NCBI GenBank assembly: GCA_907163375.1
Contig: CAJQUW010008996.1
Location: 191,001 to 255,000, forward strand
DNA length: 64,000 nucleotides
DNA from: Prostheceraeus crozeri
Lineage: Eukaryota > Platyhelminthes > Polycladida > Euryleptidae
Direction: 5' to 3'
Shown here: in pieces, positions 43,078 to 54,229 of the stretch
Numbering within the stretch: position 1 is the stretch's first letter
How the letters are laid out: each line of letters starts with the position of its first letter
Notes under the pieces: model-generated
What the model saw: the letters and a program-made list of their open reading frames with translations, nothing else
Database searches by the model: none
What the model was told of the DNA's origin: nothing
Program-made: the position numbers and the translations under genes

Positions 43078-45766
43078 TCAGTTCGCATCACCCAGTTGAT
43101 TGGCATATTGAGCCATGTAAGGGAAGAAGGACTTGGATCTCCGGTCAGTTCGGGAAAGACTCAAAAGGAATCTGTTTCCAAATCTCGACAACCTTGGAAC
43201 TCGGTTGTGAAGGTTGTGACCTTGAAGACACTTTATTCTGTGAAAAAGCCTTGAGCTGATCTGGTGCCTTCGGATAAAAAGAGAATCTCTACCACATGAG
43301 CAGCCGCGAGTGTTGTCATTGCCATAAAATATGTTGTAGATCAATCGATGGGCGCGATTATCCACTCTCTGTAGCTTGAGTGACAAGGACTTATTAATGC
43401 CGATAAAAACGGGACACGCGTATTCTAGGACTGAACGAATGAGATGGATGTACACATCATGAAGTACGTCCTTCGATAAAAATGTTTTTAGTCGTCTAAG
43501 AATATGAAATCGCTGGTTAGCAGCCTTAGAACACAAGTATCTCACGTTAGAGTTCCAGGTCAGCTTTTCATCTAGATAGAAACCAAGAACCTTGCATTCC
43601 GACACTTGCTTCACAGAAATAGTTTGTGGTAGAATGCAATCACGTCTAGAGATGATCATCGCACTAGATTTATTGCTGTTTAAGAGAAGCTTATTAGTAT
43701 CACACCACTGTCTGATATGATTCGTCTCAGAATCTATGAGTTCGTGAATTTCTGTGGCATTTTCGTGGGGGAAAGGAATCACAATATTTATGTCATCAAC
43801 ATACTTGATGGTAGTAGCTTGACTGTCAGACGCCAGAAGATCGCTGATAAATACGCAGAGAATTGGTGGGCCGAGGACGGATCCTTGGGTCACCCCTCTT
43901 CTCACTTCGATTTGGTTTGAGTGACTTCCATGGACCTTTATTCGCGCCGTTTTTCCAGAAAAGTAATTTTTCAGCCACAGAACAAAGCCAGTCGGGAAAT
44001 TTTTCTCGTGTAGGCGCTTCAGCACAATGTCATAGTCAACCATATCAAATGCCTTCGGTAGGTCGTAGCTAATCAAACCAACGGCAAAGTAGCACGTATT
44101 GTCGTAAATAGCAGTGAGATGGTCCATAAGATCAACTAATGCTGTAGTGGAAGAACTCTTCTTGCGAAAACCATGTTGAAAAGGCCCATACTCACTTTCG
44201 AATTTGCTTCTCAAGCTTGAAAACATAATCTTTCGAAAATTTTGGATGGAATACTAAGTAGGCAAATCATCCTCAGTTTTTGGAGATCGGGGGGATTGGT
44301 TTTTGGAATCGGAACAAGGGATCCTGCCTTCCAGACATCTGGGAAAATCCTTTTACTGATGGAGTTGGTGAAAATAGAAGCAAGGGGTTTCGCCAGAACG
44401 TCGGCCAGTGTGCGATAAATTTTGGAGGGCACCATGTCTGGACCGCTTGACTTGCCTATCTCGACTTTCGATAGGTGGTGATAGACAAGTTGTTCAGTTA
44501 CTTCCAATGCCCAGCCGTCGTCGACTAAAACAGATTCATTCATCGGTGGATCAATTTCATCTTTGGTGCTACCCGTGGGAGAGGCGACTTTCAGAACTTC
44601 AGACAGTTTGAAAAAGAAGTCAGAAACAGAGCCGCATTGCTTGACAAGTTGGCGAATTGGATCATGGCTACCTCGATTTTTCTCGCAGCTGACGAATTTC
44701 CAAATTCCGCTTTTTGAAGACTTGAGTTTTTCGGCCTAAGCTCGTTTCGCTTTGACTATTTCATCGTGAACTTTGACTTTCCGGTGGTTGTACTGATCCC
44801 ATTTTCTCTGGTGATATGCTTGCCATCTCTTATTAATCAAATGCTTCACTAGTGGTGTAATCCACTCCTTATCAGTGCTGCTCAAGACAATCGTTTTCAT
44901 AGGAATGTTTGAACTTATAAGAAATGAGAGCATTGAGTAGAAAGCCGAAGATTGTTCGTTGACATCGTCGATGTTCTCTATCACTGACCAGTCGACTGTA
45001 CACGCATCTACATAAAGATTGTGAAGATGTGACTTTCGCGTGTCATGTAAAATGTGATGGCTCGCCAAGTTAAGTTGACACGTTTCTGCTTGAGCAGGAG
45101 ATATGGTAATCATAACATGATCTGATCCTGCTAAAGGTGCATCAATCGCAACATGAGTCTCAGGATAAACTCTGGTGAGATCCCTTGACACAAGGATATG
45201 ATCAAGAACATTTCTGCCACGAGTGGGTACACTGATCAAGTCTTTCAAAGAGAGTTCACAACAAAGATCTTCAATTTTAAGTCTATTCATGTCACCAGTG
45301 ATCAGACGTGATGGTACGGATTTGTGATGAGAAAATCGTCCACTAATTGCGATAATATGTCGTTGATGGCTAACAGCTCATTGCTCAGAAGGCTAGGTGG
45401 TACGTAGATGCAGATAAGAAGTAGCCTCATGCTGGACACATTCAGGATAGTACATTCGAATTTATCTAGCATCGTGGGAGGGACAATATGCGTGCACGGA
45501 ATATTATGCTTAATGTAAACAGCTGTGCCACCTCCTCTCCGGTAGTCTCGGTCCGATCTATACACAAGGTATTCCTGAATATTGATGAGACACGAGTCGA
45601 CGGACGGATGAAGCCATGTCTCTGTGACGCAAATGATAGCCGGATTTTTGATCGTTGACACGACACGTAAGTTATCAATTTTGTGAAAAATTGAGCGCGC
45701 ATTCAAGAGAATGAGGGACGGGTAAGTAGTCTCTGATTTAAAAGCCTTTACCGAAAATGCGAGCAT
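43078..45766 (-). pseudogene. LINE ORF2: AP-endonuclease and reverse transcriptase, broken
   Basis: Endonuclease part (45766-44960): ICVTETWLHPSVD, YRSDRDYRRGGGTAVYI, VLDHILVSRDL and GSDHVMITI, the E, Y, D and S-D-H steps of the APE fold. RT part (about 44470-43100): GPDMVPSKIYRTLADVLA, QHGFRKKSSSTTAL, DLPKAFDMVDYDIVLKRL, RRGVTQGSVLGPPIL, KYVDDINIV and VLGFYLDEKLTW. There is a shift of frame near 45296, a stop near 44739 and another shift near 44220; otherwise the motifs are all present. It would act by target-primed reverse transcription if whole. Confidence 0.9.
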
Positions 45767-46041
45767 CTTTGATATTCATCTCTGGTAACCGACACAATCT
45801 GTCCGTCTTTGATCGTGACCTTCTGACCTTGACTACGGAGTCGCTTCAGCTCTTCTCTGAACTCTTTCTCCTTCGACTGTTGAGCAATGGTTTTGTCAGG
45901 ATTTATACATACTGATCTGTATTGCTCTGTCTCACGCAGATTCTTGGAATTCTTAGGGAGTTTGGATCGTTTCATATCGTTTTTGCACTTGAATCGAAGA
46001 AGTCTGGGACGATTTGGAAGAATCTGACTCTCACAATTCAA
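45748..46041 (-). pseudogene. LINE ORF1, C-terminal end
   Basis: The block NLRETEQYRSVCINPDKT, then EKEFREELKRLR and GQKVTIKDGQIV is the conserved end of CR1-type ORF1 proteins, which bind the RNA. Only the last 97 codons are present; the copy is truncated here. It overlaps the beginning of ORF2 by a few bases. Confidence 0.75.
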
Positions 46042-46184
46042 CTCTCACACTATTCTGCTGATCATCTCTTCGTCATGTCGACTTCTCTCTCCTACATAAT
46101 GTAGCAATAATATATGATTTTGTAAGACTTACTATGTCCACAGGTTGATAAGTTCCACGAAGCAGGTATAATTATTTTCCTGAA

Positions 46185-46290
46185 ATTGGAAAAGTACTAC
46201 TTTTCCATGCGAGGATATCGATTCACACGAGAGAGCGCCAGCGATCGAGTGTGAATAGAAATCCGAGTATGGAAATAGTGCTTTTCCAAT
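46185..46290. repeat. 106-bp imperfect hairpin containing a 19-bp palindrome
   Basis: The outer arms ATTGGAAAAG and CTTTTCCAAT close a stem of about 40 bases through CGATTCACAC/GTGTGAATAG. The left arm itself contains the palindrome GGAAAAGTACTACTTTTCC (46188-46206). It lies upstream of the recombinase gene. Confidence 0.85.
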
Positions 46291-47646
46291 GAAGGAACGT
46301 ATTTTTTTCTATGCATATCTATGACATCATCATGGAAATGTATTGATTTGCAAAACCATAGACTTCCGTGTAGACTTCTCATTTTGTAATTTCAAATTGC
46401 TAAATCAACTTGTTGGTAGTATAGTTAGCAAACTGCAAAAGAAATGAAGCGTTCTGCTGCTGAAATTATTGATGATATTCATCATATGAAAAGTGTCAAA
46501 AAATACGATAAGAATTGGAAACAATTTCAGGAATATTCTAAGTTAAACAACGAAAAACCTAACGAAGAAAACTTTTTGCAGTATTTCGATTACTTGAAAA
46601 GGGAAAAGAAGTTGGCTTCAAGTACATTATGGTCTATTTATTCTATGTTGAATAATAAACTTCAACTATACCACAGAGGAAAACTCCAAGCTTACCCACG
46701 TTTGACTCTTCTATTAAAATCTTATGAGGCAGGTTATAAGCGAAAAACTGCTAGTGTGTTTTCTAAAGAGGACATATTCAACTTTCTGGAGAACGCGCCG
46801 AATGAGAAAGAATTCATACATATGAAGGCAGCTGTCACCATTATTTTGGAGGTTTAAGGTGCGCAGATCTCGCCAACTTAAACAGTGATGATTTTGAATT
46901 TAATGAATCTACAGGTATGTGGGTCATCTATTCCGTGAGCAAACAGAAAGGTGAGCAATTCAATAATAAATTCAATATTCCGCTGGAATATTGTGGCTTT
47001 TTGGAAAAGTATGACAACATGCTGGCAGACTGTGAAGCTTCTGAAGGAAGATTTATGAAATCATATCCCTTGCATAAAGATGGTCGATCGTATTATACCA
47101 AACAACCAATGGGAGTGCATCTATTAGCTAAAATAACTCAGAATGTTGCGACGTTTTTGAAACTGGAACAACCAACAACTTATACGGGGCATGCTATGAG
47201 GAGAACTTCAGCAAATATTCTTGCTGAACCTGGAGCATCTTCAACATCTTTGCAAAAACACTTCAACTGGAAAAACCAAAACACGGCATTAAAGTATGTG
47301 GACAATACAACTTCTCAGAAACTGAGCATTGCGAGCTTAATGAAAAAGCAACCGTCAAGTTCTTCGGGCATTCATATGCAGAATCAAACGTCCGAAAGGG
47401 CTGAACAGTCAAAAATTATCAATTTTTCCAATTGCTCTAACATTTTTTTCAACTTTTGATGCTAGAAAACATTCTAGTTAATGTGTTAATTGTTCGCTAA
47501 AATTATTTGCAATTAGAACTCTTTTATCATTATCTACTGATAATTTTATATAACATGCAATACACACATATTGTTGCTTGCTATTTTCTTAATTAATAAA
47601 AATTTAACAAAAAAGTAAAAGTTGTACGGAAAAGTAAAACTTTTCC
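46188..47646 (+). mobile_element. Crypton-like tyrosine-recombinase cassette
   Basis: A recombinase gene is bounded by direct repeats GGAAAAGTACTACTTTTCC (46188-46206) and GGAAAAGTAAAACTTTTCC (47628-47646). Both are followed by AT and share 8-bp inverted half-sites around a 3-base centre. Cryptons lack inverted termini and insert by tyrosine recombinase between short repeats, which fits. The limits are my inference from the repeats. Confidence 0.5.
46444..47459 (+). pseudogene. Tyrosine recombinase (Crypton-like)
   Basis: The N-terminal part (46444-46857) is the DNA-binding helical domain, with YDKNWKQFQEYSKLN and LASSTLWSIYSMLNNKL. The catalytic domain follows: first arginine in GGLRCADLANL (about 46857), a lysine-bearing hairpin near SVSKQKGEQF, H-x-x-R in TGHAMRRTSANIL (about 47190), tryptophan in HFNWKNQ and tyrosine in ALKYVDNTT (about 47295). 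All five catalytic positions are visible. One base is lost near 46848, which shifts the frame; otherwise it is open. No reverse transcriptase is nearby in the same orientation, so a DIRS/Ngaro origin is less likely than Crypton. Confidence 0.75.
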
Positions 47647-47713
47647 ATAGATATATTGTAAGGAAAAGAGAGCTTTTTACTATATGCATAGAAAAATAAT
47701 GACCTCAAATCTG

Positions 47714-47842
47714 TGCATTATCTATTACTTGTATCATGGATTTTTAGGGCAGTAATATCAGACATAGACGAGGCTGCGTTAGCAGTCGAGACTGTCCGAT
47801 ATTTCTGCCCGCAAATCCATGATATACGTAATAGATAATGGA
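47714..47842. repeat. 129-bp hairpin
   Basis: The arms CATTATCTATTAC and GTAATAGATAATG close a long stem through ATCATGGATTT and GGGCAG/CTGCCC to a loop around GACGAGGCTGCGTTAGCAG. The stem has a few mismatches. It lies between the recombinase cassette and the right 310-bp arm. Confidence 0.85.
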
Positions 47843-47955
47843 CTAGCACCTCCACTAGATGCGGCATATCAAACCCGCTATACATCATTAATTTGTAATG
47901 GTTACACACCATAAAAGCCCGAAGTAGAAATTGTATCATGAGCATCATTTACTTG

Positions 47956-48280
47956 ATCGTGAGGAGAATCTTGCAGCTTTTCGACTAGAGGAGCGTTTGG
48001 AAGCACTCTTGTTACAATCTATAATCAAATTCTTCATGAAACGTTCAACCCATTAAACACGGTGACATATCGATCAGATCACTTTGAACTTTAACAAGAG
48101 CAACGCAGTCGAAATGTTGCTTCAACTGTAAATATTTTGCTAAATCGTGAAGACAAATGCATTAACTTTCACACACTAAGATGGCATCTGTTGTGAGCAT
48201 TTGCTGACTGGCAGACGTCTGTCTCCATAGAAGATGCTTCGAAATGAAGTTGAAGTTTGTAACTACTCAAAACCTTCCGA
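47956..48280. repeat. Right arm of the 310-bp inverted repeat pair
   Basis: Inverse of 42152-42462. On this strand the left edge reads REENLAAFRLEERLEALLLQ and reaches a stop about 35 codons on, which looks like the end of a protein-coding frame followed by a 3' untranslated region. The same edge in the left arm is frame-shifted. Confidence 0.8.
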
Positions 48281-48352
48281 CATAAATCCCGAAGCTATCA
48301 TGAAATTTTTATCCAGTAAGCTGACTGTTGTCAATTAATTATTTTTGCTATA

Positions 48353-48636
48353 CACCCTAAACTCTAGGGCACGAAATTTCGCTTGAATCAGGCACGAAAT
48401 TTAGGCATCAATTCTAACCAACACAAGGGACGAGTAGGTACGAAGTTCATAGTACTGTGTTCGTGCCCATCGATTTTTCCTTCGATTTCATTGGATAAAC
48501 AAACATTTGGTTTGGTGCCTATTAGTGCCTAGTGGCGCGTACTGGTGCCTCGAGGCATTCAAAAGGCACTAACTAGGTGTTAACTGGCACGAAATTTCGG
48601 CTTCGTGCCTAAGTTTGTGCCCTGCAGTTTACAGTG
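48353..48636. mobile_element. 284-bp TA-flanked MITE
   Basis: TA lies at 48351-48352 and 48637-48638. The left end is CACCCTAAACTCTAGGGCAC and the right end is the inverse of CACTGTAAACTGCAGGGCAC. Internally GGCACGAAATTT recurs. It shares its outer 12 bases with the MITE at 62185. Confidence 0.85.
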
Positions 48637-48861
48637 TAGTAGTAATCAAGTGAACGACTTGTTAAGTGCCCGTCCAACTTTCATCGCAAGAACCGAGAAA
48701 ATCAATACTGAGAAACCGAAAACTGCAATGCGGAAATGCTGCAGAACAGTAACAAGGAATCACTGAAACACAGAAGAACAGGGATTCTGATAGTTATCAA
48801 CTACATCTGATTGACAAGTGATGGTCATCCAAAGACCCTCCATTAATTTTATTCTTTACGT

Positions 48862-49375
48862 CAGTGTCTCTCAACCTTTTTCATGTCGAGGTACCCTTGT
48901 TCGTAATGTATTTTCGGCGGCTGTACTCGTGAAAAATTCAAAGACTTGCTTAAATTAATATAGTACAAATGAATCATCTGCAATCCTATTGGGCCCATGA
49001 ATGCTAAAATGCGTATTACTTACACTTGCTTGCATCTGTTCAACAAGAGCGTATATATTGTGCATGATTAGTAAATACATGTTAAGTATATTCTTGCACA
49101 AATTCCTCTGCAAGTAACGACAATCTACATGTAAATGTATATTATCCATGTACTGTACAAATCACATGCTTTTTGAAAACACATTCATATACTTTATATC
49201 AACTGACATAATGTTAGGACCTGAACTAGTTTATTATATGTACACCGGGTACCACTATTCTATTTATTCTACCACAGTGGCGTAAATAGGTGTAACTTAT
49301 AAACACGCTAATGGCTGATATATTGTTTATCGGCACCACTATATTTTTCTGTGCAACCCCGTTTGAGAATCACTG
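48862..49375. mobile_element. hAT (Charlie-like) MITE, diverged
   Basis: The left end CAGTGTCTCTCAACCTTTTT and the inverse of CAGTGATTCTCAAACGGGGT on the right resemble the common CAGTGGTTCTCAACC ends of Charlie-type hATs. The target duplication is no longer clear, so it is old. No coding part remains. Confidence 0.6.
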
Positions 49376-49383
49376 GTCTATGG

Positions 49384-50286
49384 AGTTGTCGCAAGCTAGG
49401 CTTCCTCGAGACCAATAATCCGGGAGCTAATTACACTTTCTTCCTAAATTCGCGCACAAAGGGCTTAATAGCATGGATTTGTAGATCTTGAAACGCTGAA
49501 TACAAAAATCAAATCAAAAGTGTCACAGCCAGTTGCTTTCGGTTATAGGTAAGGTTAAAGGATTCCATTGGAATCCAATGGTAAAATTCAAGAAATATCT
49601 ATGGATTGTGACACACTTGGCAATTTTTGTATTGAAATGAACATACTCACAATACAAAGTTTTGAATTTGAAATAATCTGCTTGTTATGTATGCATGTTT
49701 GAAATTTGAAATTCAAATTGTAAAAAATATACTTTTAGTTCTGCATCTAATCAGCAATTATTGAAATTTTTCAGAATCATATTGCTTTTAGTCTCACTGT
49801 CTCGATAATAGTTCACCTAATTGGGTTGTTTTCTCACCTGCAGAAACTAAATGGCATAATGTGCGATTTTGGTGCTATTTCAGTTGAACTAAAAGCTCAA
49901 GTTATTTGACTTTTGACTTCATCTAATACATGGATGTAATCTCAGCGCGATTAATGATCATCAATGTATGAATTAATCACCTTGATCAGATCTTTCAAGT
50001 AGTGTATGGTTCATTAAGTTCCATTTCAAATGTTTTGTTGTCATTTTCCTTTTCAAATAGTGATCTAATGGAAATTTGTTGAATATTGGCGTTCTTGAGC
50101 CATCACCTTCACCTCAACCCTGGGATGACCATAAGAATAAAAATAATGCTGTTTATCTGAATCCTTTTTCAATGCCCATACGATTGATGTGTGGTTTGAC
50201 AAAATTGGTATATAGCCTATAGCGTGGGAGATCAGCAGTCCCCCCAGAAGGGCGTTTTAAGAAGAATACCCCCAGTGGGACAGTTG
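49384..50286. other. Gene-free stretch
   Basis: AT-rich, no gene or repeat recognised. Confidence 0.4.
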
Positions 50287-50290
50287 TTAA

Positions 50291-51849
50291 CACTAGGATG
50301 CCGAAAAATCGATTTACCTTCAACGCCGACAGTCTGTCAAAATGACACACAACTACCAAAGTGGTTAATATTGTTTATGCAGCCTCTTTTAGACATTCAC
50401 ATGGCTTGAGTAACATTTTCCATTGAATTTCACGCGATTTTTCACAGAGCATGTTAATCTTAACTTAATTTACAATGCTTGAGGTAGGCCTACCTCCCAA
50501 CATTGGCCTGATCTGTAGGCTCAAGTCTGCATTTCATTACTCCGAAAGAGTCCAGGCACCTATGCTAGGCGTGTGTTCCGATCAGCTTTGCAATGCTTGT
50601 ATGTGCATTTCATGGTGCACTTTATTATTGTTTCGATAGCTGATGTACTTAGATGCTCCCGCGATCCGCTGAATCATATCTAGGCCTACTACAACAAGCA
50701 GCTTCTCTGACTCAGCACTTCCCAGAGACAGCCTGGGTTCAATCTCGCTTTCACACAATGTCGGGTTGATATCGATTTGTTTGACATGGCATAGACATAG
50801 ACTTGATTCGATGTCGAGAACTCTGTCATCGGTGTTGCAGTGTGAAAACCTCGTCATACATCGCAATGCCGCGAAGACGCCTGACTGCTGAGAATGCGCT
50901 GCGACGATTACAACTGATGTGCCTCCGCGCCTGTGACAGCTGCACCTGGATCGTCGGATCGGAAGAAGTCAGCTGATCCTTCACCTCAAAACATGATGAA
51001 GCGGCGACATTGTCAGGTTGGTGGCGACTGTAAAAACGTTACGAAGAAGTCGTGCGAGTCATGCCAGAAAATGTGCTGTGGAAAGTGCACTGCTCTTGAA
51101 AAGTACACTTGCAATAACTGTGTATGAGTTTGCTCATTTTCTGCGTTGATTTGATGCGATCATAATGCAATTGTGTTACATTTTCATCTGGAAAAGTAGC
51201 CTACCGCACTGTAATACACTTACAGCAGCTTACACTTTTAGTGTCTGGGTTTGTTCATTTTTATGCGTTGATTTTATGTGATCAAACTGTACATGTAGCC
51301 TACATGTAGGTATATGTTTGGCAGTTGTGTAACATTTTATATGCCTTGTCCTTGTAACTGGTTTTCCTGGGCGTAATAGAGTACTTATACACTGGCATTG
51401 TGTTTTCCTCTCATTTGCTAGTCGTGGTGATTGCTGGGAAAATAGCTTTGATTGAGTAGGACTATAGGATACAGGTCTACATACGATTTGTCCTATTTCA
51501 ACGTAATATTGCAAATAGACAATATAAATAGATGTGCAAGGAGCATTATAGAAAGCTTATAGGACTACATTTGATATGGAATATAAGTGGTTAGGGTTAT
51601 ATCCTCTACTTAGCATTCTTTAAAAAATCCATCGCTATGTGTCATTTTGACACAATCTCGGCTTTCTAGGTAAATCGTTTTTTACACAAAAAAATATAAC
51701 ACCTAGAGCAAAGAGAAGAAATGAAAAATGATCTTTGCCTAAAATTAATAAAACAAAATAAGTTTGGTGCGAAAATAACTGAAACTATATAATCCGCAGC
51801 AATTTTACATCACAAATGTGTCATTTTGACACATCTCGGCATTCTAGTG
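50291..51849 (+). mobile_element. Deleted piggyBac-type transposon, 1559 bp
   Basis: TTAA lies at 50287-50290 and 51850-51853. The ends CACTAGGATGCCGA and the inverse of CACTAGAATGCCGA match with one difference. Palindromes TGTCATTTTGACAC lie near the right end and a similar word at 50337. Only both tips of the transposase gene survive. Confidence 0.9.
50866..51127 (+). pseudogene. piggyBac transposase tips (N-terminus and zinc tail)
   Basis: At 50866 a frame begins MPRRRLTAENALRRLQLM, matching the N-terminus MPRRLTSQAAMELI of the piggyBac at 37.9 kb. From about 50990 another frame shows CQVGGDCKNVTKKSCESCQK and CCGKCTALEKYTCNNCV, the C-terminal zinc-binding tail. The whole catalytic core between them is deleted. 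Non-functional. Confidence 0.75.
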
Positions 51850-51853
51850 TTAA

Positions 51854-52853
51854 CAAACATTTTTGACAAATGACATAATATTTAGTAAATTATTGAAAAT
51901 TGCAATGGCAATTATTCAGCTACTTCACTGAGTCTGCAATTAAATGCGAATCAAGACGTGTCCTGTAGATGAAGATATACCAGAGATTATTTCCAAAATG
52001 TAGGCATAATCGAAATACGGCAGAATTCCTCTGAATGTCCAAAACACAAATTACTGACTTGAAGCGTCGCTAAAAGTTTTATAAATTCGCAAGTTTGAGA
52101 CTGCAGATATCACAACATAGTGATGCCGGCGAGTTTGCTGATTGATATGCGTATAGCCACACATCACGATGCCGTGGGAGTCGACTAGCAAATAAATGAC
52201 GCCTGCTTGATAAACACTACCGGCTCGCATCTTCTTTGTCATGTGACTCATGGAATGAAGGTCGGTTCAGCAGGCGAGCGACGGGGAAACTATTTCAAAT
52301 AGTGAATCGGTGTGCGCAGACGAGTCTTACGTAATTGTAGGACCAACAGGCATCTGAACAGCATTGTGACTTCCCATATGTTCCAGCTAGGATAACATTT
52401 AAGATAAGTTTCTGAATGGATAAAGAAGATGCAAGAAAATGAATAAATGAATTACGAGAGAGTGAGTGAGTGAGTGAGTGAGTGAGAGAGAAGAGAAGCG
52501 AAGAAGGAATATGTCTGCGCCTCGTGCACTGTGCCGCCTATCAAAAACGAATAATTAAGAGACAGAGTAGACTGAACTAAATATTCCTTTTGCAGGTTTA
52601 TAGATCACATGACCGAAATTAATTTCCAAATTTTCTATCTATTAATGAATCATATGTCTTATCTTGCAGACATCTTTTCATAATGCTGTTTTACATGGAA
52701 TAGCATGTAATTTTACGTGACCCAAAAGTTGCACGGTAAAGTTGCATTGCCGAGTCTGTCAAATTGCAGAACATTTTACAGTGTAAGAAGTGGCACATAA
52801 CTAAGGAAGCATGTGAATGATGTGTGTTGAGCTGGAGCACCATCTAGTGTAAT
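51854..52853. other. Gene-free stretch with a GAGT microsatellite
   Basis: A run of GAGT repeats lies at about 52455-52490. A stretch ending in ACATTTTACAGTGTA (about 52778-52792) looks like one end of a CACTGTAAA-type MITE whose partner I cannot place. No gene is seen. Confidence 0.45.
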
Positions 52854-53081
52854 CAGGGCACACCCTGAACATGCCCTACTCTGCCCTGAAATTATATTGC
52901 CCTAAGGTTACCCAAATCTTGTCCTGATATCGAATTTTGAGAAAACTTGCTCGTTATTGATTTTCTCAGGGAAATTATCAAAAATCTTGTCATTTAACAA
53001 GACAAAGAGCCTATTTTGAAAATTTATTGTTGCCCTAGTTTTGCCCGAGTGCCCTAAAGGGCTCCGTCAGGGAGGACCCTG
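52854..53081. mobile_element. Small hAT-like MITE, 228 bp
   Basis: The ends CAGGGCACACCCTGA and the inverse of CAGGGTCCTCCCTGA match well, and GCCCTA words recur inside. There is no clear 8-bp duplication at the flanks, so it is old or misplaced by a few bases. Confidence 0.5.
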
Positions 53082-53493
53082 ACATCATTTATCGCCGGGT
53101 ATCAATATCTGCCATCTTAATGTAAATAGGCTGAAAAAGTATTATTTCTATTTAAGTCACATTTTGTCAACTTTTGAGAACAACTTTTGAGTCAACTATT
53201 TAAGTCACATGCGTGTATACGGCTCATCCGCATTTTTATGGCTGAATTCTCTTCATCTAAAAGCATAGGTGAATTGTTGAGTGCTTTATATTCTTTTGAT
53301 ACTAAGGAATAATAAGATGACAATTCGAATTCGCAATAATCAGTGCTCTGCGGCCCACTGTCAAGCAGGCCGAACCAAAGTGTCACATCCATGTATTCTA
53401 GCCATCCATGAGCTATAGTCTCCAATTTACCTCAAGCAAGAGTATGCAGCATATGTAGCTAGAGTACTGCATGTGTATGCAGTAGGTATGTAG

Positions 53494-54220
53494 CATGCCC
53501 TCACGAAAATTCCTCATGATTTTTATGAGATTTTCATCATATATTTCTCATGAAATTTCATGCGGATTTGGAACGTTTTCGCATGAAAAATCTCATTAAA
53601 TTTCATGAGTTTCTCATGAAAATCTCATTAATAAATTAACAGTTGGTTTTCATACTTCTGAATTTATTTTGCTGGTATTTGGTTATTGAGGCTTTCTTAG
53701 CCTAGCCACCTTGCTCTAGAGCATTCCCATGTCATGTCCACATTACTTCTTCAGTATTCGCAATTATAATCAATTATCATGGCACGGTACTGAACTGTGA
53801 TTGTATATCTGTCTATTTTCAACATCTTGCATAGAAATGATAATTGTAAAGTCATATTATTTATGCATAATTTTGAAAATGCTGTTGCATATCGCTATGA
53901 TATATTCTGTATTTTTGCTTTTTATCTTTTATAGACTAAACTTGGAGAATTTTATCGATTGAATTAGCCTTCTTGTGGCGCTTTCATTTCGCGGCTAGCA
54001 TGCATACCCTACTACTTATAAACTTATTTTCACAGAAACCTCATGAATGTTCTCATTATCACTCATTATGTTCTCATCAAAGCATCATGAGTACAACATT
54101 AGTTAAATATTTTCTTATGAGAATATCATGAGACTCATCATAATCTCATGAGCTCTCATAACAATCTCATGAATCCGCATTAAATATCATGAGTTCTCAT
54201 GAAAAATTTTCGCGAGAATG
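53494..54220. mobile_element. MITE rich in TCTCATGA words
   Basis: Terminal blocks CTCACGAAAATTCCTCATGA and the inverse of CTCGCGAAAATTTTTCATGA are inverted. Both subterminal regions (to about 53630 and from about 54040) are crowded with TCTCATGA and its inverse. There is no coding part. The exact ends are uncertain by a few bases. Confidence 0.65.
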
Positions 54221-54229
54221 TAGTGTGTC

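Larger units (their letters stand above)
42881..46065 (-). mobile_element. CR1/L2-group LINE, leftward, 5'-truncated
   Basis: From right to left: the end of ORF1, the AP-endonuclease, the reverse transcriptase, a 3' untranslated stretch and an ATT-repeat tail (42881-42898 on this strand reads as TATTATTATT). The 5' part of ORF1 is missing. The open frames are long, so the copy is fairly young. Confidence 0.85.

Noticed and set aside
46444-47459. DIRS/Ngaro-type retroelement as source of the recombinase
   Set aside because: The only nearby reverse transcriptase is a CR1/L2-group LINE in the opposite orientation with its own tail; no split repeats were found.
52455-52490. Functional GAGT array
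   Set aside because: A plain tetranucleotide microsatellite with no associated feature.
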